Positions 25,201 to 35,958 of a DNA stretch of 64,000 bases are shown here, piece after piece (within the stretch, counting starts at the first letter, position 1; the number at the start of each line of letters is the position of its first letter). The position numbers and the translations under genes were made by a program. The DNA comes from Whalleya microplaca (lineage: Eukaryota > Ascomycota > Sordariomycetes > Xylariales > Xylariaceae). The stretch spans positions 351,008-415,007 of the forward strand of contig MU385757.1 of the NCBI GenBank assembly GCA_022497155.1. Direction: 5' to 3'. The notes under the pieces are model-generated. The model searched no databases and was not told the origin of the DNA. It saw only the letters and a program-made list of their open reading frames with translations.

Positions 25201-28200
25201 TTAAAAAATATAACCGAAAACTTTAATATATAATTAATTAATTAAACGAAAGAAATTATTATAAGCTATAAATAAAGCCGCTTATAATTTTAGTAAAAAA
25301 AATAGCTTTCTTTAATAATTTAGCCCAAATATATATTATTTATAAACCGATTTATTAAAATAAAATTATTATAATTAATATCGCTATTAAAAAAAGGATT
25401 TTTCGATTAACGAGTTTATAAATATATATATTTTTTATTCCGGAACAAATATTTATTTGCTTAAATACCGATTATATAATTTTTATATAAATTTCCGAAT
25501 TAGCCTTTTATTAATTAATATTTATAAAATAGCTATATTTTATTATAGCGTTTATTTTTAAAACTAACGAACCGATTTTTGTAAAGCCGGTAAAAAATTT
25601 TATTATAAATATTATATTTTTAAATAAAAATTTTAAATTATATATAGCAATTTTCGATTAAGCAAAATATTAAATTATTAATAAAGTTAGTTTTGCGAAT
25701 CTCGATAAGGAAAAAATGTTATTAATCGAGGGGGTATTTTATTATTTTAAAATATTTAATATATTTTAGGGCAGGCTTTTATATTTAACTTTTATAATAG
25801 AATTTCGAGGCCGTAAATTTCTAAATATAATACCGACTTTTTTTAAAACTATTAAAAAGTTTAATTTCTATTAGTCGAATTATTTTATATTAATTAATAA
25901 AAATTATATATATTAAATAAAAAAAAGACTTATTTAAATAAACTTATTTATTATATTAATTTTTAAAAAGTAGCAGCTTATATTATTTTTTTAAAATAAA
26001 AATAGTTTATTTTTATTAGTTTTTAAATTAAAGCAACTAAATTTAATGTTAGAATAGGGATTAGGGACGTAATTAACGTTTTTTATTATTAAGCTAGAAA
26101 TTTTCGATTATTTAGGAACGGCAGATTTAAAACGCAAAGGGAGCTTAACGTTAGGGTATAAATCGATAGGAAAAAAGAGATAATAAAAGTCTCTAGCTAT
26201 TTATATAGCCGATTTATTTATTTTAAAAAAGAAGCGATAATAGAATAAAGCGGGATAAAGAAATCGAGAAGGAAAATTACAGAAATTAAGGTTATTTTAA
26301 TAAGATTTTATTCGATTAAATAACGGGGGCTTAATACCTACTTTACGAATTTTAAAAAAAGGATTACCGATACGCGTTTCGTTTTAAATATTTATTAGAT
26401 TTTAACAAACTATTATAACCCGATAAAAACATTTAAGGTTATTTAGTTCTCGATTAATATTATTATAACAAGAGATTTAATTTTTAAATATAAAACCTTT
26501 TATAAAAAAGAAAAGAATAAACGACTTACGTAAAAGCTTAATAAAAAGAGTTTTTTTTTTTTTTTTTTACTTTTTATATAATAATAAGCTTTACGATATA
26601 ATTATAAATAATTAATTAAATAAATATTATAAAGCAAAAATAAAAGATAAATAGTTAGGTTAGTAGTTATTAAAAAAAAAAAAGGTATAAAATATAAGGA
26701 TAAAATAAATAAAGAATATAATAAGTAGCCTAGAAAATATATTAAGGCTAAATCGAGTAAGCCGACTTTTAAAATTAGTAATAACAACTTAAATATTTTA
26801 CTATATTTAATATTTAGCTTATTATAAGTTTAAATAACTAATTAAAAATAGGAAGAATTTCCTAACTTACCTTTATTTATTATAAACTAAAACCTGGCGT
26901 AAAAAAGTTTTTTTTATACTAATTTACTAATAACTTTTATTTAATTACTTATTAATTTTTTGCCCTTTTTTTATTATTTTTAATTAATTAATTACGTTTT
27001 TTTATAGCTTTATATTAGCCCGTTATTATAGCATTATACCTTAAACCTTACTTTTTATATATTAAGATATCGTTATAACTATTATAGTTTAAAAAGTTAT
27101 TTAGGAAAAGGAAAAATAAATATAAGAACCGGAATAAAAATAAAAAGGTTAATTAAGCAGCCCGTAAAAATATTAAACTTGTCCCGAAAGCTAATATTAA
27201 GTTTAAAGCTATACTTAAAAACGAGGCTAAAATTAAGTTTACGGTTAATTCCGACCCTAAATATAAGACTGGAATAATTTTATTTATTAGTTTATTTTTA
27301 CAAAAGCAGCTTTTTTTTTAGATTTTAATACGTTTATTATAATAGCTAATATTAATTTCTATATTATTAATTAATTTCGCGGCTTTTTTATTAAGATATA
27401 TAAATTTAAACTTTAGATTAAAAATAAGCTATAATATTTAAAGCAAGAGATTAAATAGATTATCGATTTTTTAAAAATAGATTTTTTATTAGTTAAAAGC
27501 GATAAAATACTTAAAGTTATTTTTAATCGAAACACTTTTTTTAGTTATAATAAAAATAAATAAAAAGTAAATAAAATATTAAATTTATATAATGTTTTTT
27601 TTACTTATTATAAGCGTTAATATTATAATATTACTTTTATAGCTGCTATAATTTAAATAAGTATTACTATTTTTAAGGAAAAATTTATTAAAACGGAAGT
27701 TTATTTTAAAATTACTATAAAACTTAATTAAAAAGTTACCTAAATTAACGACTAGTTTTTTTTCGGATTATTTTAAATAACCCCCGGTTTTTTATATTAA
27801 CGGCATTTATATATTTACGCAACCTTATAACTACTGACGTTAAAAAAAAGGGCAGCTTTTATTTTTTTTAATTATTATATTAATAAGAACTCGCATTACC
27901 TTTTCGTTTAATTTTATAAATATTTATAATAAAAAAAAAGCTCGGGCTATTTTTAATTAATTGCGCTAAATTTAGATTTAATAAAATAATATAGCTTTTA
28001 CTTATATTAAATTTATTTAAATAATATAATAATAAAATAAGTTTAATTATAGCTTTTAAGTAGCTTATTTGATTTTTTGCTTTTTTTGTTTCCTTATTAT
28101 ATTTTTTCGCTTTTATAAAAATCTTTATTTTATTAACAAAAAACGAGAAATAAAAAGCTAAATTATAAAAATAAAGTAAATAATAATTTATAAAGTTATT

Positions 28201-28733
28201 AATTAACTTAATAGCTTTAATAAATTAAAACGAAAATTTAAACTTAAGCTTATTTTTATTTCTAGCTTATTTTAAGCGAAAAAGATATCCCAATATTAGC
28301 TTAAATTATATAAAGCTTATATAAGTTTTTTAAATCTCGATTAATATTAATTTTTTTAAAAAAAATAATAAGAAGCTGCCTATCGAAATAAAAAGGCTTA
28401 TATTTTATATAAATAAGTAAAAAATAAGTTTATCGCGTTAAAAAAATAACTATAGCTTATTTTTTTATAGAATAAAATAATTAGGTAGATTACAAAAAAT
28501 ATATAGCTGTTATTAATTAATAAAAAACTTTTTTTTTATTAAGCCTAATCGATTAGAATATATAAAACGACATAAATTTATTAAAGAATATATAAAATTA
28601 GATAAGAAAGGAAAGGTAGTTAAGCTTAAAATAAGAGTTTTTAAGAAGTAAATGAGGTAAATGTTTTCCGCGTTTGTATTAATTAATTAGATTTTCTTAT
28701 AATAAGGACATTTATAATAAAATTTAAAAAGGA
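25201..28733 (+). other. Gypsy-2a 3' portion, no recognised domain
   Basis: This is 3.5 kb of highly AT-rich sequence with protein-like stretches in the plus frame, for example a charged segment near 26050-26550 and another near 27100-28650, read through frequent TAA codons. No known domain was recognised. A minus-strand open stretch at 26602-26787 encodes a very hydrophobic low-complexity peptide, conserved in Gypsy-2b only because the DNA is. This is either unusual extra coding capacity or a long untranslated tail. Confidence 0.35.
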
Positions 28734-28971
28734 TATTATAGGGCTAGTGTGCTATGGTATATATATATCGCTTGTTTTTTTTTTTTTTTTTTTTTTACTT
28801 TTAGATAGAATATATATAGCTTAGACGGCCTTATCGCCGACAATAAACATATCTCTCCTTTCGATTAATCGCCGTTATAAGTAACTCTTTTGTTTTATTA
28901 TCTTGATTACTTCCGATCAGCTAAAGCTATGAAGTGGCACCTCCTTTACCCTAACACCTTATCCTAAGACA
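28734..28971 (+). repeat. Gypsy-2a 3' LTR
   Basis: It starts TATTATAGGG (TG changed to TA, as RIP would do) and ends CCTAAGACA. It aligns with 17507-17742 and, reverse-complemented, with 35732-35958. Confidence 0.88.
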
Positions 28972-28975
28972 ATAT

Positions 28976-31900
28976 TAAGAGCTTTAGTAACAAATATACG
29001 GAATATAAAGATTAATAGTACGAAATAAATAAAGTGTTTTTATTACGTTATAACTTACGTTCGTTAGGTAATATTATAATACCGATTAAAGTATTTTTAT
29101 CCCGTTTTTTTTGGAAAATCTTATGGGATTTTTTCGACTTTAAAAAAGGGTATAAGAGATCGGAATAAATATTTATAATAAAAGATAAATATAGCGGAAT
29201 AATTTTTATTATCCCGCTAAAAAGTAAGGCTTAATTATATATTTTCGGGATTTTACGGCAATTCGAAATTAAGATTTATAGGTAATATAAAATACCGATT
29301 TATAAGATTTATAGCGATAACGAAAAAGCTATTATTAAATGTAAGAGATATATTACTTATTAATTTTAAGCTTAAAAGGAAGGGATAAATTTTAAGCTTT
29401 TTTTATTATATATTAAAAAGCTTATAAAAGGTAGCGAGCGAGCTGGTTAAAAAATTATCGATAAATTAATTAAAATAAGAATAGAAGCTAGGCTTTTTTA
29501 AAAGCTTTAGCTAAAAAGTGTATAAGTTATAGCTTACTTATATAATATTTTATTATTTTAAAATAAAGTTTTATATACCCTTTATAAGATATTCGATTTA
29601 TAATTTAAGTAATATTTTAAATAATATAACCTAATAATTATATAAATACTAACAAGCGATTTATAGCTTAATTAGAACGGTATATATATTTATAGCTATC
29701 GAGTTTACCCGCTTAAAACGGAGCGTACGGCCGGAAAAAATAAGAAATTATTTAAGATCGAACTTAAAAAATATATCGGATATTTAATTAGCTATAAAGC
29801 TTTTAATATATACCGTATTTAAATCCCGAACTTAAATTAGGTAATTATTATAAAAAACGTTTGATTCGATAAAGATTTATATTATTTACTAAAGTAAAAA
29901 AAGCAAGAGTTTCTAATATTTTAAGCTTTTATTAATAAACTAATAGAAACGAAAAATATTAAATAGTTATTATAAATTATAAAAATATTAAATATATAAG
30001 AAAGCTTTAAGCTTTTAGGAATAAAGTCGGGATTTAATTAAATTAATTAGATAAAAAATAAGTTTATTATAAAACCCGAGATCTTAAAAAAAATATAAGG
30101 TTAAAAGTCGGGGGTAAACGCGCTTAAAAAAATCGTTAATAGTTTAATTATTATTAAGTTATTAAAAAATAATCTTACCGAAAATTAGCTATATAAATTT
30201 TTAATTTCTTATAAAATTTTAAAACCTAATTTTAAGTAAGTTTTATAACTAGGCTTTAGCTAGGGAATAAATGCCGAAATAAATATAGAAAATTATAATA
30301 ATACCGAATTAATAATTATCGTTCGATTATTAATAAGTAGTAAGGATTTTTAGTTTTTAAGAAAAATATATTTTACCGAGGAGCTCGGTATTAAAAACTT
30401 ACGTAATCGTTAAAGACTAAACGAGTAACCGAAAGACAATATAAATTATCGGCATAAAGTTTAATAGTAAGCCGGTAATTATTTAATGCTAAAAAAACGA
30501 AATCGAAAAATCTACTTATTTACTATAAAAAAAATAAACGGATAAAAAATAAAAACCCCGAAAATCTTAATTAAAGTATTAAAGATAAAAAATAAAAATT
30601 TATAGTTTTTATTATATTATTTTATAAAAATAACGAAATTGTTTTATTTAATAAACCAAGCTAGTTAGACTTTTTAAATATCTATATATTTAATTAATTA
30701 TAGGCTGTTTAAAAAAAAATCGGCAGTATAAAATATTATATATAGTAATCGTAATAGCAGTATATTAAAATAGGGCGGATTATTTAGGAGCTATATTAAA
30801 TAAGTTATATATATACCGAGATAATTTTTTTAAAACTTTCCCGAAAACTTAGAGAGATTTTAATACTTATTTTTTAGGAGATTATTTTAAAAAAAACGCT
30901 AAAAAAGAGATTAGGAATTTTTTATGCCTAAAAGCTTAAAGGGTTATTAATCGAAAGCGTATTAAATACTGCCTATTACTTTTAAAATAGGTATTTACTT
31001 ATAAATTTAATAAAGATAGATATCTGAAACTTTATAAGGCTAGAATAATAGTACGCGGGGATTTTTAGGAAAAGGGAATAATTTAAAGTATATATATTAC
31101 TATACTCGCTATAAAATCTTTTACACTAATAATAGCGCTCGCTATAAAATTCGATTTTAAGGTTTTTTAGTATAATATTAAAAGCGCGTTTTTAAATGTT
31201 TTATATAATAGATTAAAGCCTATAATATACGAGCTTTTTAATGGCTTTAAAATTAGTAAGAAATACGTTAAAATTTTATAAGCTTTATATAGCTTAAAGG
31301 AATTATTTTTATTATAATATAACAAATTTGCTATTACTTTTAAGATATTAGGCTTTATTATTTCCCTTAAAAAGCCTTGCCTTTTTTATATAAAAGGGAA
31401 AAAGATTTTTATAATTTTTTATATAGACGATTTTTCATTACTATTTAAATATCGGTATTAAATAAAAGCTATTAAGTTAATTATAGCTATAAAAGAAATA
31501 TATAAGATTAAAAAGTAAGGAGAAATTTTCTGGTATTTAGGGATTAAAATATTAAAAGATCGATAGCGAAAGTCGATTATTTTATTTTATAATTCTTATA
31601 TTGATAAAATCGCCTTATATTTTAACCTAGCTAATAATAGTTGGGTTTTAGCGATTTTTTTATTATATATTAAGCTTTTTAAATATAAAAAGTAAGTTTC
31701 GAAAAGATAAATTAAGAAATACTAAAAATGTATAAAATCGATTTTATATACTATAATTATAATATATTTTAATATAGCTTATATAATAATATAGCTTTTT
31801 TATTTTTTAATTAACTTAAGCTTAAAATATATAGTAGTAGTAAATTAGGTAATTTATTATTTATATGCCATACGCTTTCTGGGTATTAAATATAAAAGTA

Positions 31901-32400
31901 AGAGCTTTAAAAAGTAAGCTTTAATTATTATAGGTGACATTTTTTTTGCAAATAATACGGAATTTCGAAAATTTTTTTATAAGTATATTATGTCTTTTTT
32001 TGGGGGTGTTATTATATAAAAGGCTATTAAATAAAGTATTATATTTATTTTAATAATTAAAACTAAAGTTATAACTTTTAAATATATAGTTAAAGAAAGT
32101 ATAGCTTTAAAGCAGTTATTTTAAAATATTACTTTAAATTTTAAAGAGCTGTAAAGGATTTTTTATAATAATTAATAAGCGATTAAGCTTATTACTAAAG
32201 AAAGATTTAGGATTAATACCAGGCTTTATTATATCGATATTTAAAATATATAGTTTTGTTAAAAGTATATTAAAGAAAATTTCGAAATAATTTATTTAGC
32301 TATAAATTAAATATTAGTAGACGGACTTATTAAAAGGCTTTTTAAATAAATATTTGAATATTTTAAAGTTTTATTAAACTTTTAAAATGGTAAAGTTATA
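28976..32400 (+). pseudogene. Copia-A integrase, reverse transcriptase and RNase H region
   Basis: This is the third piece of Copia-A and continues the polyprotein after Gypsy-2a. Integrase remnants include an IIKDKYSGIIF strand (about 29185-29215) and KGSERAG (about 29430-29450), the degraded P-x-N-G-x-A-E-R motif. A downstream YIGYLISYKAFNIYRI segment near 29785-29825 is typical of the region after Copia integrase. Reverse transcriptase shows YNIKSAFLN (about 31170-31200, the Y-D-V-K-x-A-F-L-N/H motif) and YIDD at 31420-31431, the catalytic Y-V/I-D-D box. RNase H-like sequence follows to about 32330. Transition-type stops are everywhere. The family assignment is firm; exact edges are approximate. 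Confidence 0.75.
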
Positions 32401-34733
32401 ATTATAAATCGTTAAAAAATAAAAGAAACGAATTTAGCTTAAGCTTATATATTTAATAATTTTATAAGTTTTTATAAAAAAAATAAAGTAATAGAAGACT
32501 ATTTTAATAACGAGTGATAAACTTATATTTTAATTTAAAACTAATAAAATACCGAACGTAAGTTTGTTTTTTAATAACTGGGCTTATAAGTTTTACCGAT
32601 AAAAAATATAAAAGTAAAAGATCTTTATTAACTGGGCAGAGTTTAATATATAATAAAACCCGGAAAAATAATCTAATTTAAGCTTAAAAAATTTGCGAGC
32701 TTTTTTAGAAATTCCGTAACGTAAATTAAACGATTTTTTTTAATTAAAAAGCCGAAAAAGTAAAACCGGATAAACTGGCAGTAGTTAAAGTAGAGATTGC
32801 GTTTATAAGGCGAATTTGCGAAAGAACTAATAAGTTAAAAATTATAAAAGCGATAGAAGGGCGAATTACCGAAAAAACCGATAAGTTAGGAACTATAAAA
32901 GCGTAAAAGTTTATAGTAAGCTAAAAAATAAAGATCGAGAAAACTTCCGGGCTAATAGCGAAAAGTTTTTTATTAACGTTAGTAAAAATAGAATTATTAT
33001 TATAGGCATATATAATAAGCTTGTTAAAATTTTTATTAAAAGCTCGGTAGCGTTATAAAAATTAGTATATTATTAATTTTAAGATTATTAAAAGAACTTA
33101 TAATAAAATCGGTAGTATTATATAAATAAGTGTAGCGGCGAGCGGTATAAAAAAGCTAAGAGGGGCTATAAAAATTTATATTAGTTTATTAAACTTTTTA
33201 AAAAAAATTTAAGAGATTTTATTTTAGGCGGTAAAAATAACCCGAGCTATATTTATAATAACGGGAGCTTTAAAATATTTTTAGGTATTTATAAAACGCA
33301 ACTTTATTAAGTTTTAAAATATAAATATAATAAATATAAAAATTGGCGTAAAGAATAAGAATGGCGTTAGGGCGCGGGATATTTTTTTTTTTGCGGGTAA
33401 AAGTATCGGTAAAGCTTGGAATTATAACGCTATAAGTACCGGAAGGGATTATCGGAAACGATATAAAAGTTATTATAAGATTATTAGTGCCGGAGTTTTT
33501 TTTAGGAGTAGTTAAAGTCTGGAAAGGAATAACGTTTTTATTATTTAATAAGTTTGAAAGTTTAGTGGAGTTAAGCTTTTGGCGGATAGAAAAAAAAAAT
33601 AAAAAAATATTAAAATCGTTTTTACTAAAATCGAGCTTTAAAAATTCGACAGTTTATTCCGGCTTTTATTTATTACCGGAATCGGGATCGAAAATCTTAA
33701 AAAGCGGAGCCTGTTTTTTTATTTTATTATTTGGAAGCTTTTTTTTATTTTTGTTATTAAAAAAAGTACTGCTTTTTCGCTTTTTTTTTATAATATAAGT
33801 TTCGGGCTTGTTTTCGGGCTATTTAAGTATAATAATATTATTAGGCTTTTCGGGGGAGTTTTTATTATTATTAGGCTTTTTAGGGGAGTCTTTACTATCG
33901 TTAGGCTTTTCGGGAGAGCTTTTATTACCGGAAATTTTATTGCCGAGATACGAAGAATTGTTTTTTAAAAAGCTCTGGGGATTTTAAGTAATAAACTTAG
34001 AAATTTTATTACTAAAAGCGGGAACGGGAAGCGAACCCGGCGGAAAGTTCGGCAATAAAGGCTAACTATTTTTTAAAAAAATACGGTAATATTTAGGGTT
34101 TATAACGTAATAATGTTTATATAAGTAAATAAAAAAGCGTTTCGCTTTTTTTTTGCGAATATAACGTTTTTTTTAAATTTAGCGATTTTTTAGCGAGCGT
34201 AATAGATATATTTATAGTTATAAGTTAAAAGATTACGTTTTAAAGCTATAATTTTAAATGGTAGTTATAAAGATTTATGTATTTATTAATTAAGCGTAGT
34301 TTTAAATATATATAATTATATAATTATTTATTATAGGAAAGTTTAAAATAATAATAAAAGATTTAAAAACGCGAATATAATATTTAATAATTGCTATAAT
34401 AAAATTAAAGATTTAGGTAAAAAAAGCGCGGTAATTGCGAAAGCATTTTAAAAACTTATAAAATTGTTCTTGCGATACTCGAGAAGTTTGAAAAATTTTA
34501 AGTATTAAAAAAAGATTTTATAATATTATTAAAAATAAGATCTTATAGTAACTAATAAAATTATTACCGGGAAAGTTATTTTTAATTATGTTAGCTAAAG
34601 TTTTAATAAATTATTAAATAACGGATTATAAATATAGTTATATATTTATTAAGCGAGCTTAAGGCAGCTATTTTTATTTATATTTATATAATTATAGATA
34701 TTTCTTTAGGATTTTTTGCTAAAATAAGGGGTG
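32401..34733. other. Copia-A 3' tail with a 30-bp tandem repeat and unclear coding remnants
   Basis: About 2.3 kb lie between RNase H and the 3' LTR, far more than Copia normally has. On the plus strand near 32780-32910 a charged heptad-like segment (T-D/N-K-L repeated) appears twice. Between 33841 and 33930 a 30-bp unit starting TTAGGCTTTT repeats three times. Read on the minus strand this gives ten-residue units of the type NSPEKPNNNK, which look more like a disordered protein linker than the hydrophobic plus-strand reading. A plus-strand frame open at 33487-33798 is hydrophobic and probably fortuitous. No known domain was recognised on either strand. Confidence 0.4.
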
Positions 34734-34926
34734 TGTTACGATAATATAAGTATTAAAGATTTTTTTTAAGCTTATAAATCTTAGAGTAATATTATTCCGA
34801 GATTTATAGGCTTAAAAGAGATTTTTTATAACTAGAAGATCTTTCGGATCTTAGATTTTTATATAATTTTACTAGAGTAATTACGGCAGCACTTAAATGA
34901 TCTTTATATACACTGTAACTGTGATA
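34734..34926 (+). repeat. Copia-A 3' LTR
   Basis: It starts TGTTACGATA immediately after the polypurine tract and ends CTGTGATA just before the host-side CTTGA copy. It is the same length as the 5' LTR. Confidence 0.9.
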
Positions 34927-35391
34927 CTTGAGGATATAATTAATTTTACTGGTCGGGCGGCCGATGCTGTTTAAACACTGGTTACTTTAATCGCCCTTAT
35001 AGTCTACTATCAGTCTCAGAAGTTGTTTACTAATTCAGAAAAAGCGAATGTATCCTTAATTCGCACAGTTCTGACAGCAAGCAATTGTAAGGAACACGGG
35101 GGTTGCTCTGGCTTCGCAGTGGTGGTTACGCTACTGGGTGTATATCTCGCCTCTGTCAGCATTATTACCATCCTATATATAATGCAGACGCGGTTTTTTA
35201 GACACTTAAACATTTGGCATGCTGTATCGCAGCTCTATTCCTTAAAACTATTCGATACTCTGAAATCCTCCCATAATGTGGGAGATAAAGCAGTCATGGG
35301 TGGAATGGTGAGAGAAGAGAAAAACTATATAGTGAAGCTTGGGAGGTCCTTAGAAATTAGAAGGGTGGAAATTTTAAAACATGAATGTTAA
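34927..35391 (+). pseudogene. C-terminal part of the disrupted membrane protein
   Basis: This segment begins with the second copy of the 5-bp duplication CTTGA (34927-34931) and continues in the same frame as the gene that stops at 8120. It encodes 154 residues. A TAA at 34972-34974 interrupts the frame; CAA to TAA is what RIP would produce. A polar stretch with an N-x-S site and two cysteines (in a CKEHGGC context) follows, then one membrane span (about 35116-35190, FAVVVTLLGVYLASVSIITI) and a cytosolic tail with the motifs IWHAVSQLYS and GDKAVMGGMV. The span followed by a W-x-A-V-x-Q tail is what I recall at the C-terminus of this fungal family. Base composition is like the host gene, not the transposon. 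It has no start of its own. Confidence 0.8.
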
Positions 35392-35731
35392 AATGATTAT
35401 ATAATTCTATTAAAACGACACAATAACGTATAGAATTTATATAGAGATGGTCCACTTTATTAAAAAGTGGTTTAAAAGAGCATTAAGCTAAGCTTGTAGC
35501 CACTAAAGTTTTCTTAATAAAAAACGAGGTCCCTTATATTAACCTATATATCCTTTCTTTAGAAATACTATTTAATGTGTACCACTACATCTATAAAGAA
35601 TCACTAATTAATCTTGCTTTATCTTATACTTATAAGTGATTAAAGCTAAGTGTAATCGATATAACTCACGTTTATAAACGACAAACACGAGCAGCCTTTT
35701 AGCCTATTCCTCGAGTTTTATAAGTATATAT
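35392..35731. other. Host intergenic sequence downstream of the disrupted gene
   Basis: 340 bp lie between the stop at 35391 and the Gypsy-2b LTR at 35732. It is not repeated elsewhere in the window. It holds a small perfect hairpin, CCACTTT / AAAGTGG, at about 35452-35470. It should contain the polyadenylation region of the host gene. No other gene is seen. Confidence 0.5.
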
Positions 35732-35958
35732 TGTCTTAAGACAAGGTATTAAGGTAAAGGAGGTGCCACTTCATAGCTTAACTAATCGGAAGTAATTAAA
35801 GCGACAAAATAAAAAAGTCATTTATAACAGCGATTAATCGAAAAGAGAGATATATTTATTGTTAGCGATAAGGCTATCTAAGCTATATATATTTTATTTA
35901 AGAGTAAAAGAAAAAAACAAGCGATATATATATGCTACGGCATATTAGCTTTATAATA
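35732..35958 (-). repeat. Gypsy-2b 3' LTR
   Basis: This is the reverse complement of the Gypsy-2a LTRs. On the plus strand it starts with the palindromic TGTCTTAAGACA and ends GCTTTATAATA. It is slightly shorter than the other two copies. Confidence 0.87.

Larger units (their letters stand above)
17507..28971 (+). mobile_element. Gypsy-2a: large LTR retrotransposon (Gypsy-type RT), RIP-degraded, nested in Copia-A
   Basis: LTRs at 17507-17742 (236 bp) and 28734-28971 (238 bp) are direct repeats from TGTTATAGGG to CCAAGACA / CTAAGACA. The 4-bp target duplication ATAT is at 17503-17506 and 28972-28975. A purine-rich AAAAAGGA precedes the 3' LTR. The element is 11,465 bp. Protease and RT are recognised on the plus strand. 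A second copy, Gypsy-2b, starts at 35732 in inverted orientation and aligns with this one piece by piece. It inserted in the pre-integrase region of Copia-A. Confidence 0.88.
8121..34926 (+). mobile_element. Copia-A: Ty1/Copia LTR retrotransposon, RIP-degraded, carrying two nested Gypsy insertions
   Basis: The element is bounded by 193-bp direct repeats (8121-8313 and 34734-34926) and flanked by a perfect 5-bp target duplication CTTGA (8116-8120 and 34927-34931). A polypurine tract AAAATAAGGGGTG (34721-34733) abuts the 3' LTR. Without Gypsy-1 and Gypsy-2a the element would be about 8.2 kb, in three pieces: 8121-8713, 15841-17506 and 28976-34926. The order protease, integrase, reverse transcriptase is that of Copia elements. 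All frames carry many TAA/TAG stops. The insertion destroyed the host membrane-protein gene. The 3' LTR ends in TA where CA is expected, consistent with RIP. Confidence 0.9.

Noticed and set aside
26602..26787. Minus-strand hydrophobic peptide, also present in Gypsy-2b
   Set aside because: The repetition follows from the two Gypsy-2 copies; low-complexity L/I/Y composition is what AT-rich DNA yields by chance.
35452..35470. CCACTTT / AAAGTGG hairpin as an intrinsic terminator
   Set aside because: Such terminators are bacterial; in this fungal setting it is an unexplained short palindrome.
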